Positions 1 to 5,979 of a stretch of 11,907 bases of DNA are shown one piece after another (position 1 is the first letter of the stretch; the number at the start of each line of letters is the position of its first letter). The DNA comes from Candidatus Sivonenia alaskensis PMM_0068 (GTDB lineage Bacteria > Cyanobacteriota > Cyanobacteriia > Gloeobacterales > PMM-0068). The notes beneath the pieces are model-generated. The model was not told the origin of the DNA. It saw nothing but the letters and a program-made list of their open reading frames with translations, and did no database searches. The stretch is from NCBI GenBank assembly GCA_949127685.1, contig CASBPW010000099.1:1-11907 (forward strand). Reading direction: 5' to 3'. A program made the translations under genes and the position numbers.

Positions 1-67
1 CAGTCCCAAAGAATTATCCGAGGCTCTAACTAAAGACTAACTTCTAAAACATCCAATTAAGTGACAC

Positions 68-1429
68 TCACTCGGTCTTGTGTTTAGGTTTCCAGTTTTC
101 CTTAACTACCTGTTTGGCACGGGCCACCACCAGCGCACCAGCAGGGACATCCTTTGTAACGACAGAACCTGCCCCCACATTCACGTCTTCCCCCAAGGTT
201 ATCGGAGCAATCAGTACGGAATTAGAACCCGTTTTCGTACCTTTGCCAATGATGGTGGGATGTTTGCGGAAACCATCATAGTTTGCGGTAATTGTCCCGG
301 CCCCAATATTGACCCGTTCCCCTAACGTAGCATCCCCTAAGTAACTCAAATGAGCACTGTTGGTATAGTTTCCCAGGGTAGATTTCTTAATTTCCACAAA
401 GTTTCCAATCCGGCAGTTGTCACCAATCACGGCCCCATCCCGGATATGGCTATAGGGACCGATGGCACACTGTGAGCCAGTTCGGCTCCGCTCAATCACA
501 GAATACCGAACCACGCTCTCTGCACCAATTTCACTGTCTACAATCAAAGAGCCTGGACCCAGCGAAGCCCCAGACCGAACCACCGTACTGCCCCGCAAAT
601 GAGTTTGGGGTTCTATCACCACGTCAGATTCGAGCTGAACGGTATCTTCAATGGTGGTCGAACGGGGGTCCAGAATGGTTACGCCCTCCAGCATCCAATG
701 TTGCAAGATTCGCTGATGGTAAATTTGAGCCACTTCTGCGAGCTGTAGGCGATTGTTCACCCCCAGAATTTCTCGCTCGTCCCTAATTTCCAGGGCAAAG
801 ACAGGGGTTAGCTGGGCGATCACATCGGTGAGATAGTACTCGCCTTGGTCATTGTTATTGCTTAGGTCTTTGAGAATTGGCCATAGCATCTGCCAGTCAA
901 AACAATAAATGCCCGCATTCACTAAGGGATGGAGCCGCTCGTTTGGGGTGCAGTCCCGATGTTCAACAATGCGCTCTATAGACTGATCAGGCTTCAAAAA
1001 TACGCGCCCATAGCCTGTAGGATCTGCTAATCGGGCCGTTACTAAGCTGGCTTTAGCGCCTTCGCTGTGATGGCGGTCTAAGAGCTGCTGAATGGTTTGG
1101 GGGGTGATCAAAGGCATATCGCCATTGACCACCAGGAGCGTTCCGGTGAAATCTTGAAGGGCTGGAGCCACCTGTTGTACCGCATGGCCTGTGCCTTTTT
1201 GTTCATGTTGGTAAATAATGCCCACCCCTTGGCTGGACAGGCTGGCTTCGACGGCCTCTGCTCCATGACCAATGACCACCTGTATTTGATCAACCTCGGT
1301 TTGCTGAAGAGCATGGAGTACATGGCCGACCAGCGTCCTCCCGCCAAATCCATGGAGGACTTTAGGCATTCGGGATTTCATGCGTGTCCCTTTCCCCGCA
1401 GCAAGCACACAAGCAACCGTATTGGGCAT
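68..1429 (-). CDS. glmU: Bifunctional UDP-GlcNAc pyrophosphorylase / GlcN-1-P N-acetyltransferase
   Basis: Cytosolic enzyme for the last two steps to UDP-N-acetylglucosamine: acetylation of glucosamine-1-phosphate, then uridylyl transfer, feeding peptidoglycan and lipopolysaccharide synthesis. Counting residues from an upstream GTG at 1453 (461 aa), the N-terminal nucleotidyltransferase shows LAAGKGTRM at 17-25, PKVLH at 30-34, QKGTGHA at 85-91 and the metal-binding NGD at 110-112. From about residue 265 a left-handed beta-helix of hexapeptide repeats follows, with the acetyltransferase site: His368 just before YLGDA (371-375) and the NYDG motif at 391-394. Length is normal for the family. 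I prefer the ATG at 1429 (453 aa) because it places the GKG loop at the usual distance from the N terminus; neither start has a clear Shine-Dalgarno. It stands alone, with the degraded vanW region behind its 5' end. Confidence 0.96.
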   Translation of the reverse strand: MPNTVACVLAAGKGTRMKSRMPKVLHGFGGRTLVGHVLHALQQTEVDQIQVVIGHGAEAVEASLSSQGVGIIYQHEQKGTGHAVQQVAPALQDFTGTLLVVNGDMPLITPQTIQQLLDRHHSEGAKASLVTARLADPTGYGRVFLKPDQSIERIVEHRDCTPNERLHPLVNAGIYCFDWQMLWPILKDLSNNNDQGEYYLTDVIAQLTPVFALEIRDEREILGVNNRLQLAEVAQIYHQRILQHWMLEGVTILDPRSTTIEDTVQLESDVVIEPQTHLRGSTVVRSGASLGPGSLIVDSEIGAESVVRYSVIERSRTGSQCAIGPYSHIRDGAVIGDNCRIGNFVEIKKSTLGNYTNSAHLSYLGDATLGERVNIGAGTITANYDGFRKHPTIIGKGTKTGSNSVLIAPITLGEDVNVGAGSVVTKDVPAGALVVARAKQVVKENWKPKHKTE

Positions 1430-1455
1430 TGGCGTATACCAGCTAATCGCCACCA

Positions 1456-2063
1456 GACTACTACAGAGTGGTTGCCCCGCGAAGCCTCAAAAAGAATCTG
1501 GAACGCCCCTGCTGGATTTTGCCTGCATCGATCAAAGGAGGGGCTGTTGGGTCACCAACTCACGGGCTAGTTCATACTGCATGGGCATCGATTCGGTCAT
1601 GTCAGTCATGGCCATGAGCTGACAGGTCACACGGTCTTGCTCGATCTGACATTGCACTTGAACGGGAAACGTAAAAGGATTTCTTACCCGCACATCGGCC
1701 AAATCAAAGGCCACCGCAGCATCCATTCCCGCAGGAATATAGGCAGGAGCAACCTCATGGGGATGGCGCTCAAGGCTCTCCAACCCCGATAGCGGTGCGA
1801 CGCAATAAAACGTAGTGGAAACCTGACATACCCCTCCACCCTAGAACGGGTCTGAACTGTGATTTCTGCTTTTTCACAGGGTTCATAGCGTGGTTTATCG
1901 GTCTGCAGGGTGACCTGAATCTTCTTGGCTTGGGTCCCGATGGCAGGGGAATCGTTTCTTGAATAAAGCGTTTGTCATGGACCAGGGCAACATACAGGGT
2001 ATATTTTGCGAACGAAGCCCGGTCCCTGCCGAGATCACGGACACAATCCACTCTGTAGTAGTC
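1456..2063. repeat. Exact 16-bp inverted repeat bracketing the decayed vanW region
   Basis: The 16 bases GACTACTACAGAGTGG at 1456-1471 recur exactly, in inverted orientation, as CCACTCTGTAGTAGTC at 2048-2063. The pair bounds 608 bp that contain the broken coding sequence. Matching stops sharply outside the arms (A against T) and becomes poor inside them. No clear target-site duplication is visible at the outer ends, and no transposase reading frame lies between them. The geometry would suit the ends of a small non-autonomous element, or an inverted duplication left by a rearrangement. Confidence 0.6.
1532..1840 (-). pseudogene. C-terminal remnant of a VanW-family protein
   Basis: This is an open stretch of about 102 codons with no usable start. 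It begins directly after an in-frame TAG (1841-1843) and ends at a TGA (1532-1534). It carries the hallmark VanW-domain sequence GGVCQVSTT, then LERHPHE and, after a short link, a YIPAGMDAAVAF segment and a final beta-rich part (VRVRNPFTFPVQVQ). The family usually has GGGVCQVSTT; here the first glycine lies in another frame (VLG, then one extra T), so a one-base insertion at about 1838-1840 is the likely lesson of the break. VanW proteins are secreted or membrane-associated and of uncertain function, named after a vancomycin-resistance cluster gene. The upstream half of a normal VanW domain is not recognisable in any frame, so I call this a pseudogene rather than a short gene. Confidence 0.75.
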
Positions 2064-2077
2064 ATTTTTTTATGCAA
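1844..2077 (-). pseudogene. Broken coding sequence upstream of the vanW remnant
   Basis: Protein-like sequence continues on the minus strand but only by switching frame. One frame, from about 2063 to 1930, reads YYRVDCVRDLGRDRASFAKY and then YVALVHDKRFIQETIPLPSG. At about 1930 the plausible frame changes and reads KKIQVTLQTDKPRYEPCEKA followed by EITVQT, until it degenerates near 1840. The TDKPRYEPxEKAEITV pattern resembles beta-sandwich domains such as DUF4384 or MG2, but this is only a resemblance. A TAA closes the first frame upstream at about 2072-2074, beside a run of seven A on the coding strand. It may be the front of the same decayed gene as the vanW piece or part of a second gene. 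Confidence is good that it is broken coding DNA, low on identity. Confidence 0.45.
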
Positions 2078-2370
2078 AGAGATAGAAAGGAAACCTGACC
2101 AGGACTCAGCCCGAACCAGTGGAGAGCTGTAAAACTAGTCAGCTAGAATAATTAGTCAAATGGCTGGAATGGCATCAAGGGGAGTTGGTCATTGTGGCCC
2201 CTATGGGGGGAGAAGGCGGAAGTCGAGAAGCTGATTTTCATTAAGCCTAATCAAAATTTCAACTGTATGTTTAGCAGCAGCGTCGGGAGAAGTCACGCTC
2301 TGTGTAGCAACTCTATCCATGTGTACCATCACCCCTTAAAATCAAAGCGTTCTCAAATGGAGGGGATGTG
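2078..2370. other. Intergenic region upstream of the PRK-like gene
   Basis: No intact gene is visible. One short stretch (2152-2244, plus) reads LVKWLEWHQGELVIVAPMGG and continues GEGGSREADFH to a stop. An in-frame TAA precedes it (2149-2151), behind more open sequence, so it may be a decayed gene fragment or chance. The last bases hold the ribosome-binding site of the next gene. I could not identify a convincing sigma-70 promoter. Confidence 0.35.
2359..2365 (+). promoter_or_regulatory. Shine-Dalgarno of the PRK-like gene
   Basis: GGAGGGG lies five bases before the ATG at 2371 and only two before a GTG at 2368. The spacing favours the ATG as the start. Confidence 0.7.
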
Positions 2371-3294
2371 ATGTCCGGTCATCCGATTTTGCTTGGCATA
2401 GTAGGCGATAGTGCTGCGGGAAAAACAACGCTGACCAGGGGTATTGCTCAAATCCTGGGTCCAGAGAATGTCACTATTATCTGCACGGATGATTATCACC
2501 GCTATGACCGTCGCCAGCGTGCTGAGAAAGGGATTACTGCTCTTCATCCCGATTGCAACTATCTGGACATCATTCAGCAGCATTTGGCACTGCTGCGAAC
2601 AGGGCAGCCTATCCTGAAACCGATTTATAACCACACGACAGGCGCTTTTGACCCACCTGAATATATTGAACCCAAGCGCTATGTGATTGTTGAAGGCTTG
2701 TTGGGTTTCACTACTCGGGGAATGCGGGATTGCTATGACGTAAAAGTTTACCTCGCTCCGCCTGAGCCTTTGCGTACACGCTGGAAAATCAAACGGGATA
2801 CTGCAAAAAGAGGCTATACCGAAGAAGAGGTCTTGGCAGAGATGAGAAAACGTGAACCCGATTCCGAACAATATATTCGTCCTCAACGCGGCGGGGCTGA
2901 CCTAGTCGTCAGTTTCTATCCCTCAGAAAAAGTGCAGGAAGACTCACAGTTGAATGTGCGTCTCCTATTGCGGCCCACGATTCCCCATCCGGACTTTTTG
3001 GAAGTAATCACCCGTAGCGGCGCTCATACCAAATCGGCTGTGCGTATGGAGCTTGACCGCGACATGGGTAAGCCTGTGGATGTATTGGAAGTCGACGGTC
3101 ATACAACCGATGAGCAAGTCAGAGATTTGCAAGAAGTACTGTGTGGAGAGGGGCCTTATGATGCAGCTACCTGCATGACGTTTGATATCGGCAAGCTAGT
3201 GGGTACCACGGGCGAAATACTGCAAAGTCACCCTCTGGCTATCTCACAGCTACTGATTACCTATCACATGCTCAAGGCATCCAGAGGTTACTAA
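2371..3294 (+). CDS. Phosphoribulokinase/uridine kinase-family protein (PRK paralogue)
   Basis: A P-loop kinase of 307 aa from the ATG. It shows the Walker A motif GDSAAGKTT (12-20), the CTDDYHRYDRRQR segment (38-50), GITALHP (54-60), KPIYNHTTGAFDPP (83-96), the Walker-B-like YVIVEGL (104-110), WKIKRD (138-143) and YIRPQRGGADLVV (168-180). This is the motif order of the ATP-dependent ribulose-5-phosphate kinase of cyanobacteria and plants, so a sugar-phosphate or nucleoside substrate is likely. Two points argue that it is not the main Calvin-cycle enzyme. The P-loop cysteine (GDSGCGKST in the regulated enzyme) is alanine here, so the thioredoxin-controlled disulfide with the second cysteine (Cys38 here) cannot form. 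It is also shorter than the roughly 330 aa typical of cyanobacterial PRK. Cys258 and Cys268 near the C terminus could form another pair. It is monocistronic and converges on the next gene with a gap of 25 bp. Confidence 0.85.
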   Translation: MSGHPILLGIVGDSAAGKTTLTRGIAQILGPENVTIICTDDYHRYDRRQRAEKGITALHPDCNYLDIIQQHLALLRTGQPILKPIYNHTTGAFDPPEYIEPKRYVIVEGLLGFTTRGMRDCYDVKVYLAPPEPLRTRWKIKRDTAKRGYTEEEVLAEMRKREPDSEQYIRPQRGGADLVVSFYPSEKVQEDSQLNVRLLLRPTIPHPDFLEVITRSGAHTKSAVRMELDRDMGKPVDVLEVDGHTTDEQVRDLQEVLCGEGPYDAATCMTFDIGKLVGTTGEILQSHPLAISQLLITYHMLKASRGY

Positions 3295-3319
3295 AAGCTC
3301 CTACCCCTTTGGGCCCAAG

Positions 3320-3580
3320 CTAGTGAGCGGTGGGTACTTCAAACAGCGATGAATCTTGTTCCACCCCCTGGATGACAAAGCTCAAAGCAATCTGATTTGC
3401 TTGTTCCTGCGTTGTAATGTGAGTAATGTGGTGGCCGTAATGTTTCCCGACGACTCGGTCAAGATCCTCTACCGTCACTCCTAATGACTCCAGGGCACGG
3501 GCATGGTCAGCGTAGGCATTAACGCAAGCTCTATGCAGCATGTCATGTACCTGGTGATCGTGTTCATAATCATGTTTCAT
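3320..3580 (-). CDS. Small His-rich protein of unknown function
   Basis: An 86-aa protein starting MKHDYEHDHQVHDMLHRACV. I do not recognise the family. The N-terminal 20 residues hold five histidines and several acidic residues, a possible metal-binding or pH-sensitive segment. Two more clusters occur later (KHYGHHITHITT). The rest is predicted helical and soluble, with no signal peptide or membrane segment. The start at 3580 is fixed by a strong Shine-Dalgarno (GGGAGG, 3588-3593) seven bases upstream; an ATG at 3604 in the same frame lacks such a site. The gene faces the PRK-like gene tail to tail with no clear terminator between them. The good ribosome-binding site and clean frame support a real gene. 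The histidine content could suit a metal-responsive or storage role, but that is only inference. Confidence 0.65.
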   Translation of the reverse strand: MKHDYEHDHQVHDMLHRACVNAYADHARALESLGVTVEDLDRVVGKHYGHHITHITTQEQANQIALSFVIQGVEQDSSLFEVPTAH

Positions 3581-3587
3581 GTTTAAT

Positions 3588-3593
3588 CCTCCC
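3588..3593 (-). promoter_or_regulatory. Shine-Dalgarno deciding the start of the small His-rich gene
   Basis: The minus strand reads GGGAGG followed by seven bases and then ATG at 3580. This is one of the strongest ribosome-binding sites in the window and places the start 24 bases downstream of the longest reading frame's ATG. Confidence 0.7.
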
Positions 3594-3848
3594 TGACTAG
3601 ACATTGGGCAGTAGCAAGTCCACTTGATACTTATTACTGATTTTATTCAGGTCAGGTCAACAGTCTGGAGGTGTTTCCTGCGCTAGAGATGTAGAGCACA
3701 CTTCTATGATGAGCGGTCCTTCCTTAAATTGCACTAGTCAGAATCAGAGCGAAGCTCAGGCTTTCAAGAGTAAGCCGAGTATCCGCCACTGAGAATATCG
3801 GCAACTCCCCGTATCATGAGGATGACAAGTTAATAAATTGATGCATCG

Positions 3849-5030
3849 ATGCTGAGCAATATTAAGCACCTAGCCCACAAGCTAACCCCCCTCTTGATTG
3901 ATATACGCCGCCATCTCCATAGCCATCCAGAACTAAGTGGTCAAGAATATCAAACCGCAGCCTATGTGGCTGGAGTCCTCTCTGCTCATGGTCTTTCGGT
4001 ACAAGAAGGGGTAGGCAAAGTTGGCGTTGTGGGGGAATTGCGAGGACAGAATGCGGTTAGCCGATTATTAGCCATTCGAACCGACATGGATGCCCTCCCC
4101 ATTCAAGAGCGTACGGGCTTGGATTATGCCTCTCAGCACTCAAAGATTATGCACGCTTGTGGTCATGATGTGCATACTGCTGTGGGATTAGGGACTGCTC
4201 TTGTGCTTGCCCAAGTGGCCCAAGAACTACTAGGGAATGTGCGTTTTCTATTCCAACCGGCTGAAGAATTGGCTGAAGGGGCTGCTTGGATGATCCAAGA
4301 CGGGGTGATGGATAAAGTTACGGCCATCCTATCTTTGCATGTATTTCCCTCGATTCCAGCAGGTTCTGTCGGTATTCGTTATGGCGCGTTGACCGCTGCT
4401 GCGGATGATTTAGAAATTACCATTCACGGGGAATCCGGGCACGGCGCTCGCCCCCATGAAGCGATTGATGCCATTTGGATCGCCTCGCAAGTGATTACTA
4501 CCCTTCAGCAAGCGATTAGCCGAACCCAAAATCCCTTGCGCCCCGTGGTTTTGAGTATTGGCCAAATTCAGGGGGGACGAGCGCCCAATGTCATTGCCGA
4601 CCATGTGCAGCTCCTAGGCACCGTCCGCACCTTACATCCAGAGACCCGCGAGAAGCTACCTGCATGGATTGAAAAAATCGTGGCCAATATTTGCGGTTCC
4701 TACGGGGCTCGCTACGAAGTGAACTATGGGCGTGGCGTTCCTTCTGTCCAGAACAACTTAGCCCTGAGTCAACTTTTAGAAACAGCGGCCCAGGAAGCCT
4801 GGGGCAAGGAACGGGTCCAAATTTTGACAGAACCATCTCTAGGGGCAGAAGATTTTTCTCTGTACTTAGAACATGCCCCCGGTTCCATGTTCCGCCTGGG
4901 AGTGGGGCATAAAGATAAACCAAACTATCCCCTTCACCATCCCCAATTTGAGGTTGATGAGTCTTCTATTGTGACGGGGGTAGTCACCATGGCCTACGCT
5001 GCTTATAAATACTGGCAGCAGAGCTACTAG
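3849..5030 (+). CDS. M20-family metal-dependent amidohydrolase (N-acyl-amino-acid type)
   Basis: A 393-aa hydrolase of the M20D group, which includes hippurate hydrolase, N-acyl-L-amino-acid amidohydrolase and plant IAA-conjugate hydrolases. It cleaves an amide between an acyl group and an amino acid in the cytosol. The metal site is complete: RTDMDALP at 77-84, HACGHDVHT at 102-110 (Cys104 and His106), the PAEE pair at 137-140, His164 in LSLHVFP, and the C-terminal HH at 363-364. The lid/dimerisation domain lies at about 185-295 and contains the GxSGHGARPHEAIDA segment (195-208). Length is normal for the family. ATG 3849 is the first possible start after an in-frame TAA at 3834-3836 and has no obvious Shine-Dalgarno. 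The gene stands alone and its neighbours do not point to the substrate; scavenging or recycling of acylated amino acids is the safest reading. Confidence 0.92.
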   Translation: MLSNIKHLAHKLTPLLIDIRRHLHSHPELSGQEYQTAAYVAGVLSAHGLSVQEGVGKVGVVGELRGQNAVSRLLAIRTDMDALPIQERTGLDYASQHSKIMHACGHDVHTAVGLGTALVLAQVAQELLGNVRFLFQPAEELAEGAAWMIQDGVMDKVTAILSLHVFPSIPAGSVGIRYGALTAAADDLEITIHGESGHGARPHEAIDAIWIASQVITTLQQAISRTQNPLRPVVLSIGQIQGGRAPNVIADHVQLLGTVRTLHPETREKLPAWIEKIVANICGSYGARYEVNYGRGVPSVQNNLALSQLLETAAQEAWGKERVQILTEPSLGAEDFSLYLEHAPGSMFRLGVGHKDKPNYPLHHPQFEVDESSIVTGVVTMAYAAYKYWQQSY

Positions 5031-5041
5031 AGCATTTCTTA

Positions 5042-5068
5042 CTCAAGTGGAGTAAAGGCAGACTTGAG
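5042..5068 (+). terminator. Possible hairpin behind the amidohydrolase gene
   Basis: CTCAAGT (5042-5048) pairs exactly with ACTTGAG (5062-5068), leaving a 13-base loop, 12 bases after the stop codon. No T-run follows, so it may only mark the 3' end of the transcript. Confidence 0.3.
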
Positions 5069-5168
5069 CAGTGTAGAACTATCCCGGCCTGGTTCAATGT
5101 TTCAAATGAGGGTCACATTTTTGGGGAAGGCTAAAAGGCGAGAATCCTTGAGGAGAAATTCTGGGGCC

Positions 5169-5861
5169 TTACGCTTCTGCTTTGAACCTATCGTCACATG
5201 CAAGGAGATGATAGGCTGCAATTTGCGCTACCTTTTCATCGGCATCTTTTTTCAAGAATTCTAGAGCAGAGCGACATTTGGGCATGTCTCCAGTTTTGGG
5301 ATCGTTCAGCAAATGTCCTAAAGCCTTGGCAATTTTGTAGCGCATTTCCTCTTCGGCGTCAGGCAGGAGAGAAAACAGTACTTCTTGGGCTTTCTCATCG
5401 CCTAGATTGCCCAAGGCCCCAACCGCAGCCTCTTGCAAAAGATTTTCCTTCGCTCTGAGACCATCCCGGATGACGTCATAGCCTCGAATATCTTGGAGGA
5501 GGCCGAGAGAGACGATCACGCTGTAACGGACGATCCAATCCACATCTTCGTGGTAGGCCCGTACCAAATACTTTGTAGCCCGTTGGTCACCCAGATCGCC
5601 AAGAGCGCCTGCAGCCTCAGCCCGAACAGAAACTTCAGGGTCGTTATTCAATAAGTCGATTAAGCGCTCGTACGCCCCTTCCCCTTTCTTCTTGCCTAAT
5701 CCAATCGTTGCGAAGATCCGCACCATCGGTAGGGGATCTCTGGTGGCTTCAAGGAGGAGAGGAGTAGCCTCATCGGAGGACAGAGAACGTATAGAAACTA
5801 CAGCAGCCATACGCTCACGAGGGTCTTCACTATAAATTTTTGGTTCTAAATCAGCACTCAT
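5169..5861 (-). CDS. HEAT-repeat protein, NblB/CpcE-like
   Basis: A 230-aa all-helical protein made of HEAT repeats of about 31 residues, the PBS-lyase HEAT type. The repeats are clear: DPLPMVRIFATIGLGKK (42-58), DPEVSVRAEAAGALGDLGD (74-92), DWIVRYSVIVSLGLLQD (108-124), ENLLQEAAVGALGNLGD (139-155) and EEEMRYKIAKALGHLL (170-185). There is no signal or membrane segment. Size and repeat layout resemble NblB, which takes part in phycobilisome breakdown, and more distantly the phycobilin lyase subunits CpcE/CpcF. HEAT proteins of this group are numerous in cyanobacteria, so the exact role is open and I give no symbol. A GGAG lies ten bases before the ATG. The promoter side carries a tight cluster of direct and inverted repeats. 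It sits 118 bp downstream of the beta-lactamase-like gene on the same strand and probably has its own promoter. Confidence 0.85.
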   Translation of the reverse strand: MSADLEPKIYSEDPRERMAAVVSIRSLSSDEATPLLLEATRDPLPMVRIFATIGLGKKKGEGAYERLIDLLNNDPEVSVRAEAAGALGDLGDQRATKYLVRAYHEDVDWIVRYSVIVSLGLLQDIRGYDVIRDGLRAKENLLQEAAVGALGNLGDEKAQEVLFSLLPDAEEEMRYKIAKALGHLLNDPKTGDMPKCRSALEFLKKDADEKVAQIAAYHLLACDDRFKAEA

Positions 5862-5889
5862 GTAAAAACTACTCCGAACATATCAGCAT

Positions 5890-5926
5890 CTTAACATTCC
5901 TTAACACTATAGAGAACGGAATGTTA
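5890..5926. promoter_or_regulatory. Direct plus inverted repeat cluster upstream of the HEAT gene
   Basis: CTTAACA occurs twice, at 5890-5896 and 5900-5906 (period 10). Overlapping it, TAACATTCC (5892-5900) pairs exactly with GGAATGTTA (5918-5926) across a 17-base spacer. On the minus strand a TATAGT that could be a -10 element falls in that spacer, though its -35 side is weak. The cluster lies about 30-65 bases before the HEAT gene's ATG, where an operator would be expected. CTTAAC repeats recall cyanobacterial Pho boxes, but those have an 11-base period, so the match is imperfect. It could also be a hairpin behind the beta-lactamase-like gene. Confidence 0.4.
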
Positions 5927-5979
5927 GAGCGAAACCCAGAATGGTTACAGCAGGGGTAAGTTTGATAAATTTATATACT

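Noticed and set aside
26..42. Two CTAACT copies 11 bases apart downstream of glmU
   Set aside because: Six bases in AT-rich sequence is within chance, and the position behind the gene gives no regulatory context.
1505..1544. GCCCCT / AGGGGC pair behind the vanW remnant
   Set aside because: A six-base stem with a 28-base loop is too weak to call a terminator.
1097..1570. 157-codon plus-strand open frame antisense to glmU
   Set aside because: It lies wholly over the N-terminal half of a clear glmU and its upstream region, has no recognisable domain, and is best explained as a shadow frame.
2353..2886. 177-codon minus-strand open frame antisense to the PRK-like gene
   Set aside because: The plus strand encodes all expected kinase motifs over the same bases. 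The antisense product has no motif and no ribosome-binding site.
3309..3318. 10-bp palindrome TTGGGCCCAA between the convergent PRK-like and His-rich genes
   Set aside because: It is short, has no loop and no adjacent T-run on either strand, so it is not called a terminator.
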